Assembly (NCBI GenBank): GCA_023053545.1 | Contig: JAKZAN010000001.1 | Location: 10,002,565-10,066,564 of the forward strand | Reading direction: 5' to 3' | DNA: 64,000 nucleotides | DNA from: Lepidurus packardi | Taxonomy: Eukaryota > Arthropoda > Branchiopoda > Notostraca > Triopsidae | Part shown: positions 40,330 through 50,022 of the stretch, piece by piece | How positions within the stretch are numbered: position 1 is the first letter of the stretch | How the letters are laid out: each line of letters opens with the position of its first letter | Notes under the pieces: model-generated | Seen by the model: only the letters and a program-made list of their open reading frames with translations | Database searches by the model: none | What the model was told of the DNA's origin: nothing | Program-made: the position numbers and the translations under genes

Positions 40330-40482
40330 ATATGCTCCTTGCATAGCTAAAAATAAGCTATGCTCCTTGCATAGCTAAAAATAAGCTATGCTCCTTGCAT
40401 AGCTAAAAATAAGCTATGCTCCTTGCATAGCTAATAAGCTATGCTACTTGCATAGCTAATAAGCTATGCTACTTGCATAGCT
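40330..40482. repeat. Six tandem hairpin units AGCTATGC-TCCTT-GCATAGCT
   Basis: Each 21-bp unit is an 8-bp perfect inverted repeat around a 5-bp loop (TCCTT, or TACTT in the last two). Starts: 40330 (partial), 40356, 40384, 40412, 40437, 40462; spacing 28, 28, 25, 25. Spacers are short A-rich AAAAATA or AATA. No ORF. Confidence 0.95.
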
Positions 40483-40501
40483 AATAATCCGCCCTTACCT
40501 C

Positions 40502-40624
40502 TGTGCGAGAAATTAGTCATAGGTGTATATTTATTTGTAGCATTCTCAGGATATAGGGGTCTATGCCAGCGACATCTTTTGACGGAAAATAGTCAACTAC
40601 TTACACCACACCGTGGCCTTAACA
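40502..40624. repeat. 122-bp repeat, copy 1 (possible LTR piece)
   Basis: TGTGCGAGAAATTAG...GGCCTTAACA. It is nearly identical (one mismatch seen) to 49254-49375 in the same orientation. On the minus strand its first bases overlap the last codons of the Gypsy-4 pol and it contains AATAAA, so it may be that element's 3' LTR or part of it. Confidence 0.8.
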
Positions 40625-42620
40625 CGCCATGAAACCCATCCGGGATGCGCCTTAGGTTAGACCGGTGCACCCGCCGCCTAGTTCGTCCCTTCTTGATGAC
40701 GTAGTCAGGACCTTGGACACCTACGACCTCGTAAGGTCCCTCCGCCCGCTCGGCTAGCTTCGCCGAACACATACAAGAGGCTCGATCGCCTCTCGGTCCT
40801 GGGCTCCCAAATAACGTACGAACCATTGGAACTCTTTTGATTCTTGCGTCGCGATCTTGATGTCTCCCGGAAATGTCACCACATTCCTGCATTTCCTGAA
40901 AGGGCATCGGCGTACTGAATCTCCACACCCGGTCTATGTTGAATGGTAAAACTGTATTGCCCCAGCCATGCCACCCATCGGGCTAACCGCGGAGAACGCC
41001 CTCCCAATGTCGTCCAATATTTCAAGGCTTGGTGATCCGTCACCACATCGAACGGTCTCCCCAACAAATAATGCCTATACTTTTTCACTCCACTCAACAG
41101 CGCTAACAACTCCTGCTCCGTCGTAGTATAGTTGCGCTCAGCCGGCTTCCACAAACCCGAGGCGTATGAAACTGCATACTCTTGTCCATCGTCGTCTCGC
41201 TGCGTCAACACCGCTCCCCAGCCCTCCTTACACGCATCGGTGGTTAGGATGAAACCACGGTTCGCATCTGGATTGCGTAAAACGGGACTACAGCATAACA
41301 CTGCCTTCAGAGCTGCTATAGAGGTGTCGCACATGGCAGACCACAAGAAAGGAACGTCCTTCCTCGTTAACTTGGTCAATGGGGCCGATATAGTAGCAAA
41401 ATGGGCTACAAAATGACGAAAATAACTGCAGAGCCCCAGAAACTGCCGTACCTCTCTGACGTTGCTCGGCACCGGCCAACTACGTATGTCGGCTGTTTTG
41501 TCATGTGCCGGTCTCACCGTCCTCTCGCTAATAATATGGCCCAGGAAATTGACTTCCCGCACGAAGAAACGGCACTTCGTTGGATTTAATTTCAACCCTC
41601 CCCGCTGCAACCGTTCTAATACCTCGCGAACATCTAACAGGTGCTGTTCGAAGGTTGGGCTATAGATCAGGACATCGTCTAGGTACACCAACGCGGATTG
41701 CCATCTCAATCCTCCAAGGATCCGGTCCATTAGGCGCTGAAAAGTACCTGCGGCGTTACAAAGTCCAAAAGGCAGGACCCGAAACTGGTACAAGCTCTCT
41801 CCAGTGGTAAAGGCGGTGATTTCTCTCGACCCAGCTTCTACGGGAACATGCCAATATCCCGAACGTTGATCTAAGCTGGTGAACCAGGATGCTGCACCTA
41901 CTGCCGACAACAGGTCGTCTATCCTCGGCAAGGGATAACTGCCTTTCTTCGTCACGGCGTTTACTTTACGGAAGTCCACACAGAACCGATACTCGCCGTC
42001 CCGCTTCTTCACTAGAACGATGGGACTCGCCCACGGCGAACTGCTTGGCTCCACTATGCCCTGCCGCAGCATGTCGCTCAGCTGATTCCTCACCATTTCA
42101 CGAAGGTGTACAGGGACTCGATACGGGCGTTGCTTAACAGGAGGTCCTTCCACCACTATCTTGTGATCCACGCCCGACACCCGACCAGCCTCTCCGTCGT
42201 ACGAGAAGATAGTTTGGAATTCATCCAATAAACACCCTACTTGTCTACGCTCCTCTTCACCGAGTGGACCTAATTCCGGTAACTTCCTTACCCCCTGACT
42301 CCTATCTCCCGGAGGCAACATATCCTCCGCCAGTGTGGCTATTGTTATCTCGCCTACTACGTCTCCTGACTCGAGACTCACTGGCTCTGCGGACGCATTA
42401 CATATTCTTACTGGGAATAATTTCCTGCTGATCGTCTACACAGGCTCGCGCGACCCACAAACCACGCTGCTGTAAATCAATGCTGGGTTCTATCACGAAA
42501 GCTCCTGTGCTACCAGACGCCGAAACACGAACGGACGCCTAACTGATATGGGTATAGCTACTTCGGTCTCGGGCTGGAGAACTACTGCTTCCCTTACTCG
42601 TGCTTGACCCTGCATGTAGC
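40593..42620 (-). pseudogene. Gypsy-4 pol: RT and RNase H, integrase core deleted
   Basis: Minus-strand frame 42381-40876 is a long intact stretch: HKIVVEGPPVKQRPYRVP, PSSSPWASPIVLVKKRDG, FCVDFRKVNAV, LDQRSGYWHVPV, ALVYLDDVLIYSP (YLDD present), connection, RNase H with LTTDACKEGWGAVLTQ, TEQELLALLSGVKKYRHYL, VVTDHQALKYW and the ADALSGNAG end. A frame change follows at about 40876-40928, and then directly the C-terminal piece LAERAEGPYEVVGVQGPDYVIK, so the HHCC finger and the D, D, E core are missing through an internal deletion. Upstream (42382-42620) the protease-RT linker is present but in broken frames (QPETEVAIPIS). The gag and protease lie further right on the same strand. Confidence 0.9.
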
Positions 42621-42647
42621 TAACCCCTACCCTTTTGCCTTCTAATT

Positions 42648-43200
42648 CTAAAAAGCCACCCCCAAATCAAGTTTGGCGGACGTGAGCTTAAGAAAGTCTA
42701 CGCCTAAAATAATGTCGTCGCTACACTCGGCTAGTATAGCATCCAACTCGACTCTAGAGCCTCCACCCCAAGATATTGGGATGCGTGCTACCCCCTCTGT
42801 CTGCAACTCTAGTGCTCTATCTGCTGTCATGACCCGCTGACCCGAATCACGAACTCTTAAACCTGGTAACCTATCAGCTACCTTCCTGCTGAGGAATGTA
42901 CACTCACTCCCGCTATCCACTACAGCTCGACAACTTATCCCTGCTACTTCTACGACCAACATGGGACAAGGCTCCACGGCTACCCGACGACTAGTGGTGC
43001 TCTTCTCGGGAACGGTTCCCTTGTGGCTCGAACCACCCCGTGAACACGACTTGACAATATGTCCCGTCTGCCCACACTTCCTACACTTGGTGCGGCAACT
43101 ATCTGCGGAATGGCCCTTCAATGTACACGACGTACAGTATATGGGACAATCCCGTCTAAAATGTCCGCTCTGCTTGCAGCCAAAACAAACACAGCCTTAA
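42648..43200 (-). pseudogene. Gypsy-4 zinc knuckles and protease
   Basis: Frame 43121-42648 starts within zinc knuckles (GHSADSCRTKCRKCGQTGHI, the first knuckle being in the gag frame upstream) and continues through a Ser/Thr linker into the aspartic protease CRAVVDSGSECTFLSRKVAD (catalytic DSG at about 42915) and the ILGVDFLKLTSAKLDLG motif. It ends at TGA near 42648, and a short broken stretch links to pol. Overlap of a few bases with the gag frame at 43118-43121 suggests a frameshift, natural or mutational. Confidence 0.85.
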
Positions 43201-43939
43201 CTCCACCTGATGCTTCGGGCTTGCTGGATCCCTTTGGCTGGGTCTCGGTGTTGTCCTTGACCCTGTTGTGACGATTCGTCTGAGCTTTAGCCGGAAGGCT
43301 CTGTCGCACCACCTCGCGGGATATTCGCATCGTAGTGACCTTCTCCACCAAACCACGGACGGTCTCCAACTGTGCTTCATAAAAGCGAGGTCTCCACTCC
43401 GCTGGTAGGCTCTTCACGAACTGCTCCATGACGAAACGATCGACGATATCTTCTGCTGAAATGTCCGGATTTGCTGCCTTGAATAACCGCTTCAGGTCGC
43501 TTGCATAAGAATGCGCAGATTCTTCCTTATCCAAAATTCGGTTATAAAACTCAGTCAATCTCAGACGACGCGCTTCCTTTGGTTGAAATATTTCGCTCAA
43601 CGACGACTTAAGGACGGCAAAACTGGTGGGCTCCTCGGCTAGGCTATCCATAGCCCCTTCTGCCTCCCCAATCAGCAAGGCCGGTAGGATTAGCAAACTC
43701 TGGTTGTCGGACCATCCGCTGGCTGTTGCTACACGAGCAAAACGAGCCAGAAACTTGGAAAAATCCGCCTTCCCATCGTACTCGGGAGGATTCACAACGC
43801 CGCGACTGCCTGTAGCCATAGCGAACTCGAAGTCTTCCCAGACCAATCCTTCGTACGGCAACACTCTCCACAATGCTACTGAATCCACCTTGCAGTTCTC
43901 GTGCACTCCAGCCACGTAGTCAAGCTTCAACTCGGTCAC
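43118..43939 (-). CDS. Gypsy-4 gag
   Basis: 273 codons on the minus strand from the ATG at 43939. Capsid-like core: PPEYDGKADFSKFLARFARVA, LPALLIGEAEGAMDSLAEEP, LSEIFQPKEARRLRLTEFYNR and ESAHSYASDLKRLFKAA, then FVKSLPAEWRPRFYEA (about residues 50-185). A basic linker and the start of the first zinc knuckle close it. It is unlike the other gag genes here. No internal break. The 5' leader lies at about 43940-44130; the region shows an Asn/Ser-poor, CT-rich stretch and no other gene. Confidence 0.8.
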   Translation of the reverse strand: MTELKLDYVAGVHENCKVDSVALWRVLPYEGLVWEDFEFAMATGSRGVVNPPEYDGKADFSKFLARFARVATASGWSDNQSLLILPALLIGEAEGAMDSLAEEPTSFAVLKSSLSEIFQPKEARRLRLTEFYNRILDKEESAHSYASDLKRLFKAANPDISAEDIVDRFVMEQFVKSLPAEWRPRFYEAQLETVRGLVEKVTTMRISREVVRQSLPAKAQTNRHNRVKDNTETQPKGSSKPEASGGVKAVFVLAASRADILDGIVPYTVRRVH

Positions 43940-44132
43940 CGGTTAGCGCTAAAAATAGACCAACCCGGGACAACCACTTGGATCCACTTGGACTACGGCT
44001 ACTTTCAACTCTGCTACTGCTACTCTCGCTCAACTCTCTGTCCTCGACTACCTTTCTTTCCCTGCTTTCTCCCCCCTGACCTAGCCAGCTCTGACGTAGT
44101 TCAGATTCCAACAGGTAACCCCCTGGCGTAAC

Positions 44133-44156
44133 TTAAGGCCACGGTGTAGTGTAACT
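44133..44156 (-). repeat. 24-nt inverted match to the end of the 122-bp repeat
   Basis: TTAAGGCCACGGTGTAGTGTAA is the reverse complement, with one mismatch, of TTACACCACACCGTGGCCTTAA at the right end of 40502-40624. It lies at the right edge of Gypsy-4, so the element is flanked by this match in inverted orientation. Confidence 0.75.
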
Positions 44157-45350
44157 CCTTATGGCGCTATAGCATGGCAAACTTAAATTACACCTTTCTC
44201 AGTCCCTTTGCAATATAATCAAATTGTATTGTGACAGTAATGTATGGTATTTCTTTTTCAATTTAACTGGGTTGCTAGTTTTTAATATTTGGCTTCCATA
44301 AATTTTTTACGTAGAAGAACATGTTAAAATATTGATATAGAAAAAAAAAACGAACCCAGATTTTTCGAGTTTATTATTATGATATTTTTAAAGAAAGAAT
44401 TTTTCAGTTATCTCTTACTGTTTACTTGGAAAGGTGTACTAAAGTTTATGAAATTCGGATGAGAAATTGTGCTGCCACTCAGAAAATAACGACCAGGCAG
44501 GAAACTGCATAGCTTGTGCAGAACTCAAGAATGAGGATGAAAAGGAGATACCGTAAAAGTAGGGGGAAGGATATGACAAGTCACTAATTGGGTTTGCTCG
44601 AGCCTAAAGTAACCCAAGGGCACAAATACCTTGCGGCATTTTACCCTTTTCTTTTTGTCTCCGAATGGCTTTTCTCGAACATTTTCCCCCTGTTAGCAAA
44701 GAGGGGAAAGAGGTCAAGAAAGCGAACCAAGTTGGGTCTAGAAAAGGTGAAAAGATTTCCGGCTTATTTACGAAAGCTAAGACTATAAGTATAGCTGCAG
44801 TTAGCTGCTTGGCGTGTAAATTTGGAAAATTTACAGTACAAATACATACATTTATTAAAGAAACTTACCTTACGTGTTGGTTTGTAATAATGAAAACTAG
44901 CTTTACTTAGGCATCAGTTCTAATTTTGTCATCACCGGATGCAAGTAACTCTTAGCTCAATGGTATATTTAAAAGATACCATTTCACGGTGGCATTTTAT
45001 ATTTGACATCTCACGAGAGGCTCAAACTATCCTTTACTCTCAGGCATTAGTTAGTATTGTCATCACCGGATGCAAAAAACTCTTGGCTCAATGGTATATT
45101 TAAAAGATACCATTTCACGGTGGCATTTTATATTTGATAGCAACCTCTCGGATGTTTTTCATTGGTGAACTCAATGATTTCATGAAGGAAATCATCTCAC
45201 GAGAGGCTTTGACGTGCATTTCATATAAGCTTTCAATAAGTTGACCTCACGGTACATTTATAATTTTAATCCATGTGCATGTTTGACCAACATAATATGT
45301 GCATCAGATCACTGATCAAGTGGTCTCTTTGCGGCCTTTTTACCGTTTGT
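44157..45350. other. No gene; two 95-98 bp direct repeats
   Basis: AT-rich. Direct repeats at 44909-45006 and 45042-45136 share GTCATCACCGGATGC and AAAAGATACCATTTCACGG. CATCTCACGAGAGGCT occurs after the first (45008) and again at 45193. Small frames at 44588-44910 are not convincing genes. The repeats lie just 3' of the Mutator-YqaJ gene and may be its subterminal repeats. Confidence 0.6.
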
Positions 45351-48092
45351 TTAGTCTGCGACCTTTTTAGCGGCCAAAACGTAAGGCGGCTCCCGCGGAG
45401 CCAACTTTTGTCCCATCCTCGGGTCTGCAAGTTCAAGCAACATACAGTCCATGAAAAAGGCTCTGAGCTTTGGAAGCATTGTGTCTTCCCAAAAAACCCT
45501 GTCAAACACAATCCGCTCAACTTGCAAACTGTTCTTTGTCCATGCAACAAAATCACACCACGCTCTTCCGGTCACGGCAAGCTGTCCTGTAACTTGGTAG
45601 TAGTGATTGTGCGTTCTCTTCAATCTCAGTTTGTCACCATCAACTAACTCTAGAAAGCAGTCCTTCGGTTTTGATTTTACAAATTCAATGAAGGAAGACG
45701 CTGTCTCTGCCTTTTGGGGACACTTTATCTCGATAAGTCCTTCGTCACCTACAAGGCCGTCGGGAGATGCTCCCAGGTAACCTAGCTCAGGATGCACCCA
45801 AAACCCTGATGGGACTACAGTCACACAGTTCTTTATTTCGTAGTCTTTCCTGGCATTTGGCTCATTGGCCTGTCCGTAACGAGTACCTTCTGTGTTAATG
45901 TTATTAGGACTTAGTATTGCTTGCAATGTATTTTGACGCAAAGTTGTATCTCTGAGCTTACACACTTTGCCAAAGTGAGAAGCGGTCAGTCTACTCGCCC
46001 TTGCATCAAACCAATCAGAAGAATCAGCCTGCTCTCTAGTTTTCTCTTCAAGGGCCACAATCTGCTCCCTGCTAAGCTGCTGTTGAGCAACAATCAGTTT
46101 GCACCTGTCACGTAAGATCTCCTCTGGCAAATCTGGCTTTCCATAATGGCAATCAGGTCCTGCGAAAGCTTCGCGCCTCCGAGTCAAAGCTTGTCGTGGA
46201 GAAGCAATAGCATTATTTTCCCGTGACTTCTCTAACCGATTTCTGAACGAAAGAATATCGTCGTGACAATTCTTGGCAAAATTTTCTGTAGCAATGCTAC
46301 AGGAACCATATTTTTTCAAAATAGCAGCCCGAAAACCTCGTCCATGGTGATATTCTAGAACAGCACCATAACATCGGTAATTATAAGATCCCCTTTGCGA
46401 GCGGAGAAATTGCTTGCCACCAGAGAATTTAGCCACCATGGACATAAACCGCTCTGCGAGGTTAGTCGTAACTTCGGTAAGCAAACCTGCAGCTTTGCTC
46501 CTACAGCCCAACAAGATCTCCATTACTTCAGTGTACAAAGCAGTGTGTACATTCTGTTTCAATTTCTGACCCTCTGACTTACAACCCTTTCCACCATCGC
46601 TGGCCGCAGTGCAAAAAGTGTGGTCATTCAAAAGATAATGTCTGGGACCATTGCTCAGAAATGAACGAAGTTGATCAACATTTCCCTTCAATCTAGCGTT
46701 ACGATTGATTGCACCTCGTGCTGCACCGCCAAGTTTACGTATCAAAAGAGGGGTCAAAATTTTCTTATTGGCAGGGGTTTTGCCCTGAAGTTTATACAGA
46801 GCTTTCGTGAAATTTTTCATTACATGATTTGCACACTCAAGCTTGCGGACGGTTTTCTGAGTGCGAGGAGTATTAGCGAGGATAGCATTATGGGTCGAAG
46901 AGTCCCCGTCACCAATAAACGTTCGATAGCGCAAGCCGTGCTTGTCTTCAGCATCTCTAAAACCATCTACAATAATGGAGCTTTCCATTGCTGTAGACGG
47001 ACCGTCGCAGTTTTTGAAACATTCGTGGGGGCGAGGATCCACTTGTTTGTTCTTAGCTTGTTGACAAATGGAACAATATTTGTTACGAACTCCTACATGC
47101 AATATTTTCTTGGTCCGCGCACCAATGATTACGCCCACACCTGACTTGGCTGTGTACCTGGTGCCGTGGCTCCTTTGAGACCACCCACCATCGCCAATTA
47201 CGGTTATGTACGGCGTGTTGTCTTCGTCGATTTGTTCAGCCCGTTCAGCCGATTCACGTTCTTCCTTCCCTGCATTTTCTATTTCTAGCTTTGCCTCTTT
47301 CTCCCATATTTTCCCAACTTTACGTTCCTGTTCAATAAATGAGTTGCGGTTCATTGAAGGAACGCCAACGGTTGCCATGAATTCTTCTAAGTGGTTATGG
47401 GCTGCACCAATTTGCATAATTCCCATTGCAATTTTTGTGTTGACGGACAGAGCCTGAACTTTATCTGACCTCAAGCGTGCAGCATGCGGCGAAATGTTCT
47501 TTTGGGTAGGCCTTACATGCGCATATGGAGAAACCTGGTCAGTTGTTATAAAAATATTCTCCTGGCATTTCTCACATTTGAAAGCAAAACTGCTCCAAAA
47601 ACCTTTCTTAACTTCCTTTTGGAAAGGAATGGGTGAGCGACAAATATCGTAGTGTTCAAAAATCTTATTGTGCCCTGACAAGAAATGGCAAACATTTACT
47701 AATCGAAGTCCGTCAACTTCTTTCTTCATTTTTGGTTGCGAATACCAAACAGGTTCAATGTTAAGTTCTACAGCATCAATTTCTGCCTGTTCTTTAAGAA
47801 TGCGTGAAATTTCGTCATCTTCGAGACAGTTCGTTTCTTTGTCAAGGAGATCTAAACTAGCAAAGCTAGTGGAAACAACGGAGCTAGTGCTAGCTATAGG
47901 CTCAATGGAAACTGATTCTATAGCAGGTCTGGAACTTACAGTACAAGAAGTTTGTAATTTTAAACTTTCACCTGGCGATACTTCATCTGGATCTGCTGGG
48001 TGTTCTTGGCAAAGCTTTTCTCTTCGGTTCTTCAAAGCAACGCCTCTCAGTTTCAGTTTGCTACAGGATGACAGCATTTTTTTTCTTGCCAT
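45351..48092 (-). CDS. Mutator-like transposase fused to YqaJ-type nuclease
   Basis: Intact minus-strand frame of 913 codons from ATG 48092 to the stop at 45351. Residues 1-110 are low-complexity and basic. A zinc-binding pair (FKCEKCQENIF, about 172) precedes the Mutator-like core: TVIGDGGWSQRSHGT (D301), a CSIC...HECFKNC cluster (about 340-362), FIGDGDSSTHNAI (D395/D397), LECANHVMKNF and TTNLAERFMSMV (E547), matching the DDE pattern of the 'Mutator' family (PF20700 type). Residues about 690-880 form a YqaJ/lambda-exonuclease-like domain: SDWFDARASRLTASHFG, GQANEPNARKDYE, GASPDGLV (D778), LIEIKCP (E788-x-K790) and HYYQVTGQLAVTG, so the metal-binding D and ExK are present. A transposase joined to a DNA end-processing nuclease. 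ATG 48092 is the only early one. No intron is needed. It could be an active element gene or a domesticated one. Confidence 0.88.
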   Translation of the reverse strand: MARKKMLSSCSKLKLRGVALKNRREKLCQEHPADPDEVSPGESLKLQTSCTVSSRPAIESVSIEPIASTSSVVSTSFASLDLLDKETNCLEDDEISRILKEQAEIDAVELNIEPVWYSQPKMKKEVDGLRLVNVCHFLSGHNKIFEHYDICRSPIPFQKEVKKGFWSSFAFKCEKCQENIFITTDQVSPYAHVRPTQKNISPHAARLRSDKVQALSVNTKIAMGIMQIGAAHNHLEEFMATVGVPSMNRNSFIEQERKVGKIWEKEAKLEIENAGKEERESAERAEQIDEDNTPYITVIGDGGWSQRSHGTRYTAKSGVGVIIGARTKKILHVGVRNKYCSICQQAKNKQVDPRPHECFKNCDGPSTAMESSIIVDGFRDAEDKHGLRYRTFIGDGDSSTHNAILANTPRTQKTVRKLECANHVMKNFTKALYKLQGKTPANKKILTPLLIRKLGGAARGAINRNARLKGNVDQLRSFLSNGPRHYLLNDHTFCTAASDGGKGCKSEGQKLKQNVHTALYTEVMEILLGCRSKAAGLLTEVTTNLAERFMSMVAKFSGGKQFLRSQRGSYNYRCYGAVLEYHHGRGFRAAILKKYGSCSIATENFAKNCHDDILSFRNRLEKSRENNAIASPRQALTRRREAFAGPDCHYGKPDLPEEILRDRCKLIVAQQQLSREQIVALEEKTREQADSSDWFDARASRLTASHFGKVCKLRDTTLRQNTLQAILSPNNINTEGTRYGQANEPNARKDYEIKNCVTVVPSGFWVHPELGYLGASPDGLVGDEGLIEIKCPQKAETASSFIEFVKSKPKDCFLELVDGDKLRLKRTHNHYYQVTGQLAVTGRAWCDFVAWTKNSLQVERIVFDRVFWEDTMLPKLRAFFMDCMLLELADPRMGQKLAPREPPYVLAAKKVAD

Positions 48093-49253
48093 TTTCAGTC
48101 AGTAGTACCGATGCAAAAAACAAATAACGTAATAACTTGCGCCACTCAATGTTTGTACGACTCACGAACGCAGTAATGAACTTTTTCGTTGTCGTTTTAA
48201 ATGATCAACTACAATGCTATAATGTTTGAAACTATTCAAGAAATTGGTAACACCGAAATCAAGAACCGCTGATGCTGATCTCTGATTACGGAATGCGTTC
48301 TAGTCAAAGTTTCATAACAATATTCCGAAAAGTTAGTGAAATAGTAAAAGTGAATGTCCTTTGAAATCGCATTTTGGCAAATTACACAAACACTACAAAT
48401 TAAAAAGTCCTTCAGTTTTGAGAAATATTGAATTCCCCTCAGTAGAAAAATTATGCGTTTCCAGTTATTCCGTTGGGATATAATCAAAGCTTGTTGTTGT
48501 AGTGAATTTGAGATCGAAAGTGAAGGTTGTTGCAAAATACTGATCCTCAATAATTTGGAATCTATTTTATTGGTTACTTCCTTTGACTGATTCATGTCTA
48601 AAAGCTAAAATATTCAGTAACTTATTTTACATTCCAGAGTTTCACGCTGGGGCCAAGCAGGAAAAACTATTGCAAGATGTAATTTAGCGATCAATGACCT
48701 ATCGGCATCAAGATGATCATCAGCGTGCATTACACTTTTCAGCAGGGCCATAGCAGTTTAACATGGCAATTTTAACCCGGTCATCAACATTTCGAACGAA
48801 AGCCCAAAAGAGCAAGATCTTCGAAGGCTATTAGTTGACTAGAGCTAGAATATAAACAGTGATCGCTAAGACGAGCGATAAGATGGGTGGTAACCTTGAG
48901 TGTAAAGCACGGTAATGGCAATTTTCTAGGAAAATAGTATTATTTAGTTCGGAATTTCTAAGTACACTTCTAAAGCTTGGAAATTGGATTATCCCTTCCA
49001 TTGGTATTTTATACATAAAACGACGGTGTCAACCTTGACCATAAAGAATGGTAATGACAATTTTCTAAGAAAATATAATTGTTTATTTCGCCATTTCTAA
49101 ATACTTACACGTCTAGCGCATGCAAATTGGATTATCAGTTAAATTGGTATTCCCTCCCATTCTCAAGCGAACATAGGGAGGAAGTTCCTTAGCATAAGCT
49201 GACCTTTTCCCTTTACCCCATACTTTACCCTAATTATTGTGTGCAGACCTCTA

Positions 49254-49375
49254 GTGCGAGAAATTAGTCATAGGTGTATATTTATTTGTAGCATTCTCAG
49301 GATATAGGGGTCTATGCCAGCGACATCTTTTGACGGAAAATAGTCAACTACTTACACCACACCATGGCCTTAACA
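49254..49375. repeat. 122-bp repeat, copy 2
   Basis: GTGCGAGAAATTAG...GGCCTTAACA, same as 40502-40624 except one base (CCATGG against CCGTGG) and the left edge. Could be a solo LTR or the partner end of a larger unit from 40502 to 49375. Confidence 0.85.
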
Positions 49376-49462
49376 CAAGTTTACTTTACTTAGAATTTTT
49401 ATTTTCCGCGTCGATAAATTTCGTGCAGTATGGTGCAGTATGCACCAACGTTGCAGTATGCA

Positions 49463-49491
49463 CTAAACGTTGGTGCAGTATGCACCAACGT
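49463..49491. repeat. Perfect inverted repeat, 13-bp arms
   Basis: AAACGTTGGTGCA, 3-base centre GTA, TGCACCAACGTTT. The half-site TGCAGTATGCACCAACGTT also recurs at 49432-49450. Confidence 0.85.
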
Positions 49492-49529
49492 TTATTCCTA
49501 ATGTTTTAAACTTAAGTATAATTAATTTT

Positions 49530-50022
49530 CTAGACTAATCTTCTACCTTGACTACGGAGGGAAGGAAAAGTAGCATCTGAACCTTGCGTTGCAAAAGTAT
49601 TATCTTTGTCGCTGTCTTCGAAAGAGACAAAGGAAGCGTTTCCTTTAGAAATACACGTCGTTCTTTCGCTTTGCACGACCTCTTCGTTTCCTTCTGCAAT
49701 GTTAATTTTTTTTTTCTTCGCTGGATTCGTTCTCGTCAGCACTCGAGGGAACGGCAGCATTAGTGCTACGTTTGCTATGACATGTAAATGTTAGTAATAT
49801 ATGAAAAGCCTTTTTTACATTTTCAATACCCTCTTGATAATATATGTACTCCAAATAAGGAGTCAAAAAGTGGGTATAAATCTCTCGGGGATTGAAAGGT
49901 TTGGCAGCAGATCCGCTTCGTAAAAGCCCTGCTCTTTTACACAAACGTACGAATTTCAACCTCAACCGTTTGAAACGCTGCTCCAGTTCGTCTATTCTGC
50001 AATCGTCTATTAACAAATCCAT
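49530..50022 (-). pseudogene. Unrecognised small protein gene, one poly(A)-tract slip
   Basis: On the minus strand an ATG at 50022 opens MDLLIDDCRIDELEQRFKRL, a basic helical protein with NPREIYTHFLTPYLEYIYYQ, followed by an acidic Ser/Glu tail. In an A-run (minus strand, about 49706-49716) the frame changes: one frame stops after SSEEKKN, the next continues with INIAEGNEEVVQSERTTC to a stop at 49530. Together they give about 160 residues. TACTAAC...CATAG near 49776-49803 could be an intron branch and acceptor. I do not recognise the family; it may be an accessory gene of an element or a decayed host gene. Confidence 0.35.

Larger units (their letters stand above)
48093..49529. other. Non-coding, with two ~120-bp direct repeats and repeat copy 2
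   Basis: 48891-49011 and 49030-49153 are imperfect direct repeats (AACCTTGA, GGTAATGnCAATTTTCTA, CAAATTGGATTATC-type blocks). They lie 5' of the Mutator-YqaJ gene. A 119-codon minus frame at 48236-48595 has no recognisable features. Confidence 0.6.

Noticed and set aside
40330-40482. CRISPR-like array
   Set aside because: Repeats are palindromic, spacers are only 4-7 A-rich bases and not unique, and the genome is eukaryotic.
40593-44156. DIRS-type element because of inverted terminal matches
   Set aside because: The pol is Gypsy-type with GPY/F end and no tyrosine recombinase; the inverted match is only 24 nt.
44588-44910. Two overlapping 66- and 81-codon ORFs
   Set aside because: Short, mutually overlapping, no motif, in AT-rich repeat DNA.
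45273-45647. 124-codon plus-strand ORF
   Set aside because: It is antisense to the C-terminus of the Mutator-YqaJ gene and has no features of its own.
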